This document shows, piece by piece, positions 8,529 to 18,135 of a stretch of DNA of 64,000 nt. The translations under genes and the position numbers were made by a program. The DNA is taken from assembly GCA_965199175.1 (NCBI GenBank), contig OZ240684.1:682001-746000 (forward strand), written 5' to 3'. The first letter of the stretch is position 1; each line of letters begins with the position of its first letter. This stretch comes from G963923945 sp965199175. Its GTDB lineage: Bacteria; Pseudomonadota; Alphaproteobacteria; G963923945. The notes under the pieces were generated by a model that did no database searches, had not been told where the DNA came from, and saw only the letters and a program-made list of their open reading frames with translations.

Positions 8529-8554
8529 GCATATTATACACGCATATTATACAT
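8529..8554 (+). repeat. 13-bp direct repeat, 2 copies, intergenic
   Basis: Two adjacent copies of gcatattataca(c/t), flanked by two copies of ttaagagca. They lie in the 219-bp gap before the next gene. An inverted repeat ATAAGG...CCTTAT follows near 8565-8583. Confidence 0.75.
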
Positions 8555-8708
8555 TAAGAGCACATAAGGAGAGTGGCCTTATAAGGGGGCGTCATGTTTT
8601 TCAAAAATATGTCAAAGAGTATTTTTTGAACATCGGTCTCCTTTTGCTATGGATATAATCGGGTCAGGAAAAATATATTCTGAGTGAAGAACAATCATTT
8701 TTCAGACG

Positions 8709-9296
8709 ATGAATTCTGCAACGCATATATTACGCCAGGAAATTGAACGGTGTTTCGAGGCCGCCAATATCAATCAGATCAGTTATCTGGCTACTGATTA
8801 TCTCAATCATTTCAACGAAGTTGTGATGCTTTTTTGGATGGTTCCGGATATGCCGGAGATTTTTGAGGATATCGAGACCTGGCGTCCCAAAACCTATGTG
8901 CATTATTTTGAGGATAGTGACTTTCGTATGAAAGAGGCGGTGATCCGGGCGTATGAATTATCGCCGCCGCCGTTTCGAAATTCTTTCGATGATCTGGTTA
9001 AGGAAATGAATCAGTTGATTGTTCAGACGATCACAACGTTGCGTTCTGGCCTTGATGCAGGATTGCAGGGATCATCATTGACCAGAGAGATTTCAGAACT
9101 GACTGCGCAAATTCATGATCAGTTAGAGACTATGTCAAATCTCATTAACGCTGCCGATTATCATCAGGAAGGTGATGATCAGTTTGTTGGTGATGATATG
9201 GTAACGTTGGGTCAAAAAGGAGTTGATCTCTTTTTCCCTGACTATGCCTCCGGCAGAGGTGATACAAAAGCCACGAATGCTATAAAAAAGTCTTGA
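8709..9296 (+). CDS. Conserved hypothetical protein, helical, acidic
   Basis: 195 residues, no named family recognised. Almost entirely helical in composition, with no signal peptide or membrane segment, so probably cytoplasmic. Notable stretches are LATDYLNHFNEVVMLFWMVPDMPEIFEDI (residues about 27-55, quoted in parts: NHFNEVVML, PDMPEIFEDI) and YVHYFEDSDF. The C-terminus (DYHQEGDDQFVGDDMVTLGQKGVDLFFPD) carries the motif VDxLF, followed by a basic tail. Its 3' end borders the decayed rhamnose locus on the other strand. Confidence 0.7.
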   Translation: MNSATHILRQEIERCFEAANINQISYLATDYLNHFNEVVMLFWMVPDMPEIFEDIETWRPKTYVHYFEDSDFRMKEAVIRAYELSPPPFRNSFDDLVKEMNQLIVQTITTLRSGLDAGLQGSSLTREISELTAQIHDQLETMSNLINAADYHQEGDDQFVGDDMVTLGQKGVDLFFPDYASGRGDTKATNAIKKS

Positions 9297-9335
9297 TTGT
9301 ACGCTGTTTTTTCCATCATTTTTCGGATCATATCC

Positions 9336-9395
9336 ATTGTCACTGTGGCGATTGTCACTGTGGCGATTGTCACTGTGGCGATTGTCACTGTGGCG
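9336..9395 (+). repeat. 15-bp perfect direct repeat, 4 copies
   Basis: Four exact copies of attgtcactgtggcg. On the minus strand they lie in the frame of the rfbD remnant and encode repeated ATVTI pentapeptides just where homology to RfbD stops. Confidence 0.95.
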
Positions 9396-9959
9396 ATGAG
9401 TTTGGGCGTTGTTGGCACACCCAGCTGATTACTAACGACTCGCAAGTTTTGATGTTGGGTTGCCAGATTGAGAATGGTTTTGGCAAAATTATTCCCCTTT
9501 GCGCCCGCTGATCCAGCTGGTAGGGAAAATGATATGCTTACAACCATTTTTGGTGATGGCGCGTTGCCCGGCCAGCTTTGATTGGCCATATGTATTGATG
9601 GGAGACGGGGTATCGGTCTCGGTGTAAGGTGTTGTTTTGGTTCCATCGAAGACATAATCTGTCGAATAATGAATGAGCTGGATATTGCGTGAAGCCGCCT
9701 TTCGGGCCAGAACATTTACGGCTTTTTCGTTAACGGCAAAAGCAAGATCAGGTTGACTTTCGGCCTGATCAACTGTGGTATAGGCGGCGGCATTGACGAT
9801 GATTTCAGGTTCAAAAGCCTCAATGGCTCTGCATAGAGCATCCGTATCGGTTAGATCCGTATCACAATGTTTCAGATCCCGGACATTACCCAGGTCGGGC
9901 AATATCTGGGTTAATTCATGCCCCAGCTGGCTGCTGGCCCCAAAAAGCAATATCTTCAT
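9336..9959 (-). pseudogene. rfbD: dTDP-4-dehydrorhamnose reductase remnant (frameshifted, truncated)
   Basis: The first 156 codons (to the stop at 9489) are a clear RfbD N-terminus: Rossmann motif LLFGASSQLGHEL, then VNAAAYTTVDQAES and the active-site YSTDYVFDG with tyrosine and lysine in TYGQSKLAG. At about 9504-9506 an extra base in a run of three C (G on the coding strand) shifts the frame. The original sequence continues in the next frame as GAKGNNFAKTILNLA and LGVPTTPKLIA. Homology then ends in a four-copy 15-bp repeat array, and the C-terminal third is missing. Its ATG overlaps the stop of the preceding chimeric gene by four bases (ATGA), a relic of normal rfbB-rfbD coupling. Confidence 0.85.
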
Positions 9960-10898
9960 TGATAATGCTTTTTAATCCATGTGCGATAATCGCCGCTGAT
10001 CACTGTTTCAACCCAGCTTTGATGCTCAAGATACCATGCCACAGTTTTACGGATGCCGGTCTCAAAAGTTTCAGTTGGCCGCCAACCCAGTTCCTGTTCA
10101 ATCCGGGATGCGTTGATAGCATAGCGTCTGTCATGTCCGGGACGGTCTTTGATATGGGTGGTCAATCCACCATAGCCGGAAATGGACCGATCACCGGAAA
10201 TGGGATGAAGATCATCGAGAATATGGTAAATGGTCCGGACGACATCAATATTGCTCTTCTCATCAAGGCCACCAATATTATAGATTTCTCCCGGTTGACC
10301 ATTCTCCAGAACGACCCCGATGGCATGAATATCCCGGGCCGCCCGGTTCAATAAGATGGCGTTTCTGCAGGCAATCATTTCCACAAGCGCATTGGCAAAT
10401 GAAGGCGGTCTTGTATAGAGCGATGAAATACCCTGTTCGATTTCGCAAGATTCATCGGTAATGATGGTACATGCACAATATAATGCTGGTTGATCCGGCG
10501 GATAACGCCTCAGGGCTGCCAGAGCATTGCTGAGTTTATCATGATGCCAGATATCATCCTGATCACAAAAAGCAAAATAGCTAAATCCTGAATCGGTCCG
10601 GGCCAGCATGGAGAGAAAATTTTTTCCCAGACCAAGCGTGTTTGCCTGTCGGGTAATATGAGTCCTTTTCATCTCATCAGGTGATAACCCAAGATCATCC
10701 ATATTGATTTCAGTATCTGAACAATCATCTGAAATGAAGACGTCAAAATAACCGTAGCTTTGTTCAAATATTGAGTGTAGCTGATCACGCAGATAGTTCC
10801 CGCCACTGAAATATCCGATCAGGACGGCAATGCGATCCGAGCCGAAATGGGCTGTGTTATCGGGTTTTTTTAGATGAGGAGTCTCTGTGATCGCTCAT
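9956..10898 (-). pseudogene. Chimera: family 2 glycosyltransferase N-part fused to RfbB C-part
   Basis: The open frame encodes a GT2 rhamnosyltransferase-like segment (IAVLIGYFSGGNYLRDQL, FISDDCSD, FCDQDDIWHHDKLSNAL, then NAILLNRAARD). It runs directly into the C-terminal third of dTDP-glucose 4,6-dehydratase (VVLENGQPGEIYNIGG, KDRPGHDRRYAINASRIEQE, LGWRPTETFETGIRKTVAWY). The join is near 10330-10342, consistent with an internal deletion between the two genes. The frame has no ATG before 10702, although GT2 homology starts about 45 codons earlier. A good ATG at 10898 (MSDHRDSSSKK) sits in another frame and would join correctly if the run of seven A (T7 at 10865-10871) were six. A nonfunctional remnant is most likely. 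Confidence 0.8.
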
Positions 10899-10969
10899 GG
10901 GCGGTGCAAATTTAGGGCTCTGGCCCTGAAAAAGATTACTCTGTGTGTGGTTTTCTCAGATTGATTTTT

Positions 10970-11434
10970 TCAGATTGAACGGGTTGCTTCGAGAAGCTGG
11001 TCTACATGGCCGGGTATTTTGACCTTGCGCCAGATTTTGGCGATGATGCCTTGTGGATTGATCAGAAAGGTTGAGCGTTCAATCCCCATATAGTCACGAC
11101 CATACATCGATTTTTTAACCCAGACACCGTAATCTGCACAGGCTGTGTTATCAGCATCAGATACCAGGGTGAATGGTAAATCATGTTTGGTCTTAAATGT
11201 TGCGAGTTTTTTGACCGGGTCTTTGGAAACACCGATGATGACTGCATCTGTGGCTGTGAACTCGGCAAAAGAGTCCCGCAGCAGGAGAGCCTGCTTTGTG
11301 CAGCCGGAGGTATCCGCCTTGGGATAAAAATACAGCACAACTGTCTGGCCATGCTGTTGCGAGAGCGTGATTGCATCCCCCTGATCTGTCGGGAGCGTAA
11401 AATCAGGAGCCAGATCCCCAACATCAAGAGACAT
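10970..11434 (-). CDS. bcp: Thioredoxin-dependent thiol peroxidase (peroxiredoxin Q/BCP)
   Basis: Reduces hydrogen peroxide and organic peroxides in the cytoplasm. 154 residues with the peroxiredoxin fold pattern DFTLPTDQGD, then LYFYPKADTSGCTKQA carrying the peroxidatic cysteine C45. The extra cysteine five residues later found in many BCPs is absent (KQALLL), so it may work as a one-cysteine type or resolve elsewhere. It lies downstream of glnE on the same strand, a common alphaproteobacterial neighbourhood. Gap 10899-10969 holds a small hairpin (AGGGC/GCCCT near 10914-10928) without a good T-run. Confidence 0.93.
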   Translation of the reverse strand: MSLDVGDLAPDFTLPTDQGDAITLSQQHGQTVVLYFYPKADTSGCTKQALLLRDSFAEFTATDAVIIGVSKDPVKKLATFKTKHDLPFTLVSDADNTACADYGVWVKKSMYGRDYMGIERSTFLINPQGIIAKIWRKVKIPGHVDQLLEATRSI

Positions 11435-11453
11435 GATTATTTTTCCTCATCAA

Positions 11454-11509
11454 TTTTTCCTCATCTGTTTGGTTTTACTGATTTTTTCTCATCTGTTTGA
11501 TCTTACTGG
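11454..11509 (+). repeat. 28-bp imperfect direct repeat, 2 copies, intergenic
   Basis: Two adjacent T-rich 28-bp units, beginning tttttcctcatctgtttggt and ttttttctcatctgtttgat, with a partial third copy before them. They fill the glnE-bcp gap (11435-11625). Confidence 0.8.
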
Positions 11510-11625
11510 TTGTGCGATTTTATTGCGTGCACGGCTTTATCGGGTATTTTGATTCATTCTGACAAGAGGTTGTGTTGAAAGAAATGAGACTGAAAATACG
11601 ACTTTTTGTGGCTGTTTTTCTATGG

Positions 11626-14600
11626 CTATTTTCCGTCAGCTTCCTTACTGATGATTGTTTCAAAATGACCCCGGACGGTTGTAGCCATTGTATACATTTT
11701 ATTTTCCAGGGCATCGAAGCTTTCGGCTTTGCCGGCTTTGGTGAGCATCCCGGTGAGATGACGGCTAAATTCTTCCCGCCCGGTATTGTCCTTGAAACAG
11801 AGGCGGATCAAACCCTGCAAGCGATGCCAGAAACGCGCAGCCCGGCCTAATTCTTCAGCAACATTGACCGGTAAAATACCGTTTTTTGCCAGACTCTGGT
11901 AACAGGCGACCGTATTATGATGTAAAATATCAGGTTTTTGATAAGCATAGCGGAGTTGCAGATATTGACAAATAAACTCCACATCCACCAAACCACCAGG
12001 CATATCCTTGATATGCCACAGACTATCACCGGGGCGGCTTTTGGCCATGCGCTGGCGCATGTCAAGCACATTGGTTGCCAGAGATACAGGATCCCGGCGG
12101 CAGGTGAGAATATCCCGGATGGTGCGGTCAATACGAAGACGTAACTCAGCCGGTCCGCTGATGGTGCGGGCACGGGTCAGAGCCATATGCTCCCATGTCC
12201 AGGCTGCTGATTTCTGATAAGCGGAAAAGGCATTCAGACTGGAAACCAGAGGCCCTTGTGCTCCCGATGGACGCAGGCGCAGATCAACTTCATAAAGTTC
12301 ACCTTCCGGAGTCTGGGCGGTAATAGCATTGATCAATCGTTGCCCCAGACGTGTAAAATACACCGCCGGTTGCAAGGCTTTGTCGCCATTGGAGAGACAT
12401 GTTTCTCCATCATCCGGATCACAATCGGCGTAAATCATGACCAGATCAATATCTGAGGCGACTGTTAATTCTTGCCCTCCCAGCTTGCCCAGGGCAACTA
12501 CCGCCAAACCAGATCCGGGGATGATCCCGTGACGGGCCATAAATTCTTCCTCAACCCGGGGCTGTAATGCGCGGACCAATATATCAGCAATATCAGAAAA
12601 AATCGGGGTTGTTGCCTCAGCATCAGCCCGGTTGCGCAGAATACCGACCCCAAGCTGAAACTTTCGGTCCTTGGCCCAACGTCGGGTAATATTCAGGCTG
12701 TCTTCCATATTTTCGGACCGCTTGAGCAGGTCAGCCAGTTCTTGCTCAAGGACCGCAGCCGGGGGTGGGGCGGAAAAAAAATCGCTTGAGAGCATGGCAT
12801 CCAGCAAAATAGGGCGCCGACTCAGGCGCCGGGCCAGACGCGGTGCACTTCCCATGATTTCAGAGAGTGTAGCCAGTAAATCAGGGCTGCTCTTTAACAA
12901 AGAAAAAATTTGTACCCCGCCCGGCAATTCAGAGAAAAAGGTATCAATACCGATGAGTGCCCGGTCCGGGTCAGCAGCTGAGCTTAAAGCATCCAGGAGG
13001 TCAGGGAGCAAACGTTCCAGCAAGCGTCGTGATCGCTCGCCCCGGGTCGCCGAATATTGGCCAGCCAGCCAGTTGGTAATCAATCGTGCAGCATCTCTGG
13101 ACTGAACAAAACCAAGTTCAGAAAGATAGGTCGCCAACACAGCAGAATCTGCTTCCGGGCCACTAAACACCACCGGTGCTTTATCCGCCTGATCATCTTC
13201 AGCCCGGCCGACCACTGTCGCATAATCCGCATCAACCGATGTCATAATAGAAAGCAATTCCTGCTCAAGGGTTTCAGCATCCTCAACCCCCAAAAAGGCA
13301 GCCAAAGCAGCCATCCCTTCCTGATCACCGGGCAGGCTATGGGTTTGTTGATCATCAATCATCTGCAAACGATGTTCGACTTGCCGCAGACGCCAGTAGC
13401 ATCGGGTCATCCGGTCGCAAATTTCTGTAGAAATGAGGTTTTCAACAGCAAGAGACCGATATACATGACAGGTAGAACCTTGGCGAATAGAGGGTTTGCG
13501 CCCCCCCCAGATCAACTGCCGGGTCTGAGCCAGAAATTCAATATCACGAATACCGCCGGGGCCGGTCTTGATATTCTGGCCTTGTACCGTGACCTGGTTT
13601 TTTCCACGATGCAGATTGATTTGTTTCTTAATTGCATGAATATCATCAATGGCTGCAAAATCGAGATAACGCCGCCAGATAAAAGGGCGTAACTGCTCAA
13701 TGAAGGCTTGGGCTTTTTCCATATCGCCGGCTACCGGGCGGGCTTTGATGAATGCAGCCCGCTCCCAGTTTAGCCCTGTACTTTCGTAGTAACGTTCTGC
13801 CGCCTGGATCGAAAGGGCCACCGGAGTCGAAGAAGGGTCCGGTCGCAACCGAAAATCGGTACGGAAAACATACCCATCCTCGGTACGGTGTTCAATCAGG
13901 CCAATCAGAGATTGGGTCAATTTAACAAAACAATCCTGGGGTGTTTTCTTTCCACAATAAGGGGTCGTGGCACCGTCAAACAAAGCAATCAGATCAATAT
14001 CGCTGGAATAATTCAGTTCCTGGCCGCCAAGTTTTCCTAAAGCCAGCAAAAAATACCCGCAGCCCCGGGACGGATGGTCAGGATCAGTGAGTACCAACTC
14101 CCCCCTTTCATGGCAGCCCCTGAGGAGATAATCCAGGCCAATCGATAAGACATTATCGGCAAACGCGCTGAGTGAAGAAACCGTTTCCTCAGTGCTTTGT
14201 ATCCCATTTAAGTCACCACAGGCCACAGCCAGGGCATAACGTCGTTTGGCGATACGCAAATGGCGCTTAAGGGTATCGTCACTAAGGTCTTGAGTCCCCA
14301 AAGAAGCCTGTTTACCCGGAAATATCTGCCTGAGTGCGCGTAACAAGCGTGTCTGGGCGTTTGCCGGACCCTGATCCAGCATATCCAAAAAGAAAGCGGT
14401 TTCTGAAAATAAAATACGGGTGAGATAAGGCGAATGGCTGAAAATGGTCCGGAGAAACTGTTTTCCCCCTGGGTCTTCAACAAAGGCATCAGCGCGGGCG
14501 GCTTGCTCTGTGTCCAGGCTATGAGCATGGGTATGCCAATCAGCCAGAGTTTGGGTGACCAATCCGGAATCAGCCGGGCAAACCGGTCGATGACCAGGTG

Positions 14601-14640
14601 AGTTTTGAGACTCTGTTGGAAAAAAATCGGGAAAATTCAC
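11626..14640 (-). CDS. glnE: Bifunctional glutamine synthetase adenylyltransferase/deadenylase
   Basis: Controls glutamine synthetase by adding or removing AMP in response to PII and glutamine. 1004 residues, the usual size, with two duplicated nucleotidyltransferase halves. The N-terminal (deadenylase) domain has LGKLGGQELNYSSDIDLI. The C-terminal (adenylylating) domain has ALGKLGGQELTVASDIDLVM. Each is followed by its PII-uridylyltransferase-like helical domain (PGGIRDIEFLAQ and PGGLVDVEFICQ). The start is GTG at 14640. It is followed by bcp on the same strand and is divergent from the AsmA-like gene. Confidence 0.95.
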   Translation of the reverse strand: MNFPDFFPTESQNSPGHRPVCPADSGLVTQTLADWHTHAHSLDTEQAARADAFVEDPGGKQFLRTIFSHSPYLTRILFSETAFFLDMLDQGPANAQTRLLRALRQIFPGKQASLGTQDLSDDTLKRHLRIAKRRYALAVACGDLNGIQSTEETVSSLSAFADNVLSIGLDYLLRGCHERGELVLTDPDHPSRGCGYFLLALGKLGGQELNYSSDIDLIALFDGATTPYCGKKTPQDCFVKLTQSLIGLIEHRTEDGYVFRTDFRLRPDPSSTPVALSIQAAERYYESTGLNWERAAFIKARPVAGDMEKAQAFIEQLRPFIWRRYLDFAAIDDIHAIKKQINLHRGKNQVTVQGQNIKTGPGGIRDIEFLAQTRQLIWGGRKPSIRQGSTCHVYRSLAVENLISTEICDRMTRCYWRLRQVEHRLQMIDDQQTHSLPGDQEGMAALAAFLGVEDAETLEQELLSIMTSVDADYATVVGRAEDDQADKAPVVFSGPEADSAVLATYLSELGFVQSRDAARLITNWLAGQYSATRGERSRRLLERLLPDLLDALSSAADPDRALIGIDTFFSELPGGVQIFSLLKSSPDLLATLSEIMGSAPRLARRLSRRPILLDAMLSSDFFSAPPPAAVLEQELADLLKRSENMEDSLNITRRWAKDRKFQLGVGILRNRADAEATTPIFSDIADILVRALQPRVEEEFMARHGIIPGSGLAVVALGKLGGQELTVASDIDLVMIYADCDPDDGETCLSNGDKALQPAVYFTRLGQRLINAITAQTPEGELYEVDLRLRPSGAQGPLVSSLNAFSAYQKSAAWTWEHMALTRARTISGPAELRLRIDRTIRDILTCRRDPVSLATNVLDMRQRMAKSRPGDSLWHIKDMPGGLVDVEFICQYLQLRYAYQKPDILHHNTVACYQSLAKNGILPVNVAEELGRAARFWHRLQGLIRLCFKDNTGREEFSRHLTGMLTKAGKAESFDALENKMYTMATTVRGHFETIISKEADGK

Positions 14641-14748
14641 GGGTGTCGATGATGCTTGTTATGAATGGGTAGAACAGCAAAAAGAACCGGTATCACCCAA
14701 AGCCATCCCAGAGTAGTGGCGAGAAGCCAATATCGAGTGAAAAGGGGC

Positions 14749-14780
14749 CAGGTAAAAATCTTTTCAGGTAAAAATCTTTA
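14749..14780 (+). repeat. 16-bp direct repeat, 2 copies, intergenic
   Basis: Two adjacent copies of caggtaaaaatcttt(t/a) in the 276-bp divergent gap between glnE and the AsmA-like gene. I see no other feature in that gap beyond A+T-rich stretches suited to promoters. Confidence 0.85.
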
Positions 14781-14916
14781 ACAAAAAATCCGCCAACGGG
14801 ATACAAAGAGGCATATGATTGATACAATCAATATCTGTAAACGCTCTTTTGTATCAGATCTTTCTACATGATCTTATCGGCATAAGGGCAAGGAAGTTCG
14901 TTCGGCTATCTAAAGA

Positions 14917-17900
14917 ATGAAAATTTTTCTTGATACCATCGGGTCTTTTTTGATGGCCTGTCTTATTGCCGTTTTTTTGGCTATCTGGTGGCTTTATGAT
15001 GGCCCGAGGCCGGTTTCTTTTCTTAATCCGTATTTTGAGAAAATCCTGAACCAGGCCGGTAACGGATATCGGGTTACCCTGGGGGAAACCATGTTTTCCT
15101 GGGGCGGTTGGGAACGTGCTCTTACTTTTCGATTGCATGATATCAAAGCCATTGATCCTGATGGGGTGACGGTGGCCGACATATCTGAAATAGCGGTGGG
15201 GCTGAATGTCCTCAGCTTGCTCAGGGGTGAAATGGCTTTGCGTGATGTTGCATTTTTCAACCCTCATTTTGTCGTTACAATGAACCAGAGCGGCGCATTG
15301 ATCTTTGAGGTCCCGAAAACCGGTCAGGAAAAGACGCATCCCGGTGCATATCGGGTGAATTTTGAACAGATATTGGCCAATGAAGTCTATTCTGATCTCG
15401 ATTCTTTGGTTATTCACAATGCCCGTATACAGATCAAAGACCAACGCCACCATATTTCCTGGCTTGCAGAACAGGCCAATCTCAGTTTTTCTTTGGATGA
15501 ACGTATTTTGACAGGTGATTTTTCTGCTGATTTAGCCATTGAGAGTGGATCCTTATCGACCATGCGTCCTTATCTGGATGCTGACGGCCACCGGTTAAAA
15601 ATTGGTCGGATTGGTTCTTTTCTCAGATATGATCTGGATACCGGCAAGGTTGATATTGATGGTCATACCGAGGAGGTGCAAACGCATCATCTGGCTCTCC
15701 TGGCTCCGGATCTGGAATTTTTGGAGATGCTTGATTTAACGGCCTCTGGTGAGGTTTCTGTGACTCTTCATCCGGGTGACATTCCACAGATTGGTTTTTC
15801 CTTTTATTCTCGAAAAGGCAATCTTGATGTTGGGCTGGGTCCGGGCCAGTTGTCGGTGAATGATCTATCGGTGTATGGACGGCTTGCTCCGGATGGAGAA
15901 AATCTGCTGATTGATCAGCTGGAGGTCGCATCGGGAGATATTAAACTCTCCGGTTCGGCGGCTGTCGGATGGAATGATCAAGGGGTTTCTTTGCGTGGTG
16001 CTGCGGTTTTGCGAGATCTTCCGGCGATCAGTTTAGGGCATTACTGGCCCCGTGATGCCAGTGATTTTGTCAAAACCTGGTTGACGGAAAACCTGAATGT
16101 CGGCTCTTTGACCAAAGCTGATACGGTGTTTTCGTTCTTTTTGCCTTCCGGGGATGGGCATGCTCCGGTGGTCAGGTTGTTTCATGGCAGTTTTGAATTT
16201 GATGACGTCACAGTTGCTTTTCTTGAGAGTATGCCGCCTGTAACCGCTGTTCGTGGTCGTGGTTTCTTTTCCAGAGATCAGGTGAATATCATCATTGATG
16301 AGGGACAGGTTGATGGGGTGACTGCTGAGGCGGGGGTCGTTTCTTTAACCCGGCTTGATACCGATTTTGAGCATGCCCATATCGAAGCCAGCACCAATGG
16401 CTCGCTTCCTGAGCTGATGCGTGTTCTTGATCATGATCCTCTGCGGGCGGCGGCTTTTTTAGGGGTCGATCCAGCAACAACCCGGGGAACCGCAACCGCG
16501 CGCGGTGTCTTCAGTTTTCCGATGGTTCGTCATTTGAGTCTTGACCAGCTGGAAATTGCCGCAACCCTTGATCTGCGTGATAGTGTGCTAAGGGAAGTTG
16601 TGGCCGGCCATGCGCTTGAAAACGGGATTCTTTTTCTCTCTGTTGATAAAGAAAAAATGACCGTTGAAGGTTCCGGGCAAGTCGAGGGAGTCGATATACA
16701 GCTTTCCGGGACCGAATATTTTGCTGATTCGGGATCTTTTAAGGCGCGCTATATGATATCCGGAGTGATTGAAGGGGACATATGGGACCGGTTTGGTTTT
16801 ACGCCGGATCCATTTGTCTCCGGGCCGGTTGCGGTTGATCTGATCTGGACCAATATCGATGCGAAAAAAAGCAATTTGGCTATTGCGGCTGATTTGAGTA
16901 ACGCCACTCTTGATCTCCCGGTATTTGATTGGGTTAAGGAGGCCGGAATTCCCGGCACAGCTCAGTTGACATTTTCTCTCAAAGAAAACGCACTACAGTC
17001 GATTGACGGATTTTCTGTGAATACTGACGGGTTTCAGGCTGCCGGTCAGGGGGCTATAGGCTCCGAAAGTGGCCAATTAGAACATCTGGTGGTGTCGCGG
17101 TTGCGCTTTGGCCGTAGTGATTTTGCCGCCGAGATTATTCCGGGTGATCGTCCCCTGATCCGGCTTGATGGAAAAAGCATTGATCTGGAACCTTTTTTCA
17201 ATCGCAATACCGATGATTTGTCTCTTGAGGCTTCACATGATGCGGAGGCTCTGTTTCCTGATTTTTTTGCTGATATGCGTGTTGATCATTTGTGGGTTGG
17301 TGACGATGCAAAACTCTCTGATGTTTCGGGAAATCTGGAATATCGGGATGGGGTGTGGCGGTCAATCTATTTAGCCAGTATGGGTGATTCTGGTCATAAA
17401 ACCCGGTTACGTGTTTCTCCTGATCCGGATTTGCCGGGTCGTTACATACGTTTTTTAACCGAAGATGCCGGATATTTTCTGCGTTCCCTTGATCTTTATT
17501 CTCACATGACAGGAGGGACTCTTTTGCTTGAAGGCCGGATTGATGAGGGTGATTACAACCATCCGATAACCGGAGAAATAGATATCAGTGATTTTGAAAT
17601 TGTCGAGTCACCGGTTTTTGCCCGTCTGCTTTCTCTGCCCTCTCCTGACGGGCTGATTGAACGGCTGGGCGGGGGAGGGCTTGGTTTTCGAAAGCTCATC
17701 GCGCCATTTCAGTTTGTTGACCAGTCCTTAAAAATTGACCAGGGTCGGGCATTTGGTGCTCTTGGTCTTACTTTTGGAGGAATTTTTGATTTTAGGAATG
17801 ACAGAGTTGATATGGCAGGAAGCATCGTCCCTTCCTATGCGTTGAACAGCATCTGGGGAGGCATTCCGATTATTGGTAATCTCCTGACCGGTTTTGACGA

Positions 17901-18093
17901 GGGTGGTGGCATTTTTGCGCTCACTTACCGGGTTTCAGGAAATTGGGAAAAACCCCAGGTGACCATCAATCCGCTTTCCGCCTTAACGCCAGGAATTCTC
18001 AGGGAATTTATAACGTTATTTGAAGGGAAAAAACCCGAAACCAGCTTTTCTTCCGAAGAACAACAGCTTCCCGAAAGGCAGCTGTTTCCCTGA
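14917..18093 (+). CDS. AsmA-like/YhdP-type envelope protein (DUF3971)
   Basis: 1058 residues. One N-terminal membrane anchor (about residues 8-27, GSFLMACLIAVFLAIWWLYD), then a very long periplasmic part of repeated beta-strand segments typical of the AsmA/YhdP superfamily. Members are thought to bridge the periplasm and move phospholipid to the outer membrane. The C-terminal region (GGGGLGFRKLIAPF, RAFGALGLTFGGIFDF, VDMAGSIVPSYALN, IPIIGNLLTG) is the AsmA_2-like signature. It lies between divergent glnE and convergent tyrS. The family call is firm; the lipid-transport role is known from other members, not seen here. Confidence 0.88.
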   Translation: MKIFLDTIGSFLMACLIAVFLAIWWLYDGPRPVSFLNPYFEKILNQAGNGYRVTLGETMFSWGGWERALTFRLHDIKAIDPDGVTVADISEIAVGLNVLSLLRGEMALRDVAFFNPHFVVTMNQSGALIFEVPKTGQEKTHPGAYRVNFEQILANEVYSDLDSLVIHNARIQIKDQRHHISWLAEQANLSFSLDERILTGDFSADLAIESGSLSTMRPYLDADGHRLKIGRIGSFLRYDLDTGKVDIDGHTEEVQTHHLALLAPDLEFLEMLDLTASGEVSVTLHPGDIPQIGFSFYSRKGNLDVGLGPGQLSVNDLSVYGRLAPDGENLLIDQLEVASGDIKLSGSAAVGWNDQGVSLRGAAVLRDLPAISLGHYWPRDASDFVKTWLTENLNVGSLTKADTVFSFFLPSGDGHAPVVRLFHGSFEFDDVTVAFLESMPPVTAVRGRGFFSRDQVNIIIDEGQVDGVTAEAGVVSLTRLDTDFEHAHIEASTNGSLPELMRVLDHDPLRAAAFLGVDPATTRGTATARGVFSFPMVRHLSLDQLEIAATLDLRDSVLREVVAGHALENGILFLSVDKEKMTVEGSGQVEGVDIQLSGTEYFADSGSFKARYMISGVIEGDIWDRFGFTPDPFVSGPVAVDLIWTNIDAKKSNLAIAADLSNATLDLPVFDWVKEAGIPGTAQLTFSLKENALQSIDGFSVNTDGFQAAGQGAIGSESGQLEHLVVSRLRFGRSDFAAEIIPGDRPLIRLDGKSIDLEPFFNRNTDDLSLEASHDAEALFPDFFADMRVDHLWVGDDAKLSDVSGNLEYRDGVWRSIYLASMGDSGHKTRLRVSPDPDLPGRYIRFLTEDAGYFLRSLDLYSHMTGGTLLLEGRIDEGDYNHPITGEIDISDFEIVESPVFARLLSLPSPDGLIERLGGGGLGFRKLIAPFQFVDQSLKIDQGRAFGALGLTFGGIFDFRNDRVDMAGSIVPSYALNSIWGGIPIIGNLLTGFDEGGGIFALTYRVSGNWEKPQVTINPLSALTPGILREFITLFEGKKPETSFSSEEQQLPERQLFP

Positions 18094-18135
18094 ATGGCTC
18101 CTGGTTGCCAGCTGGCACAACGGTAAGGGTTATGG

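Noticed and set aside
9242..9715. Minus-strand 157-codon frame as a separate gene
   Set aside because: Its middle part is the continuation of rfbD after a frameshift, and its ends are out-of-frame or antisense sequence.
13057..13692. 211-codon plus-strand frame opposite glnE
   Set aside because: Antisense shadow of a well-conserved glnE reading frame with no domain content of its own.
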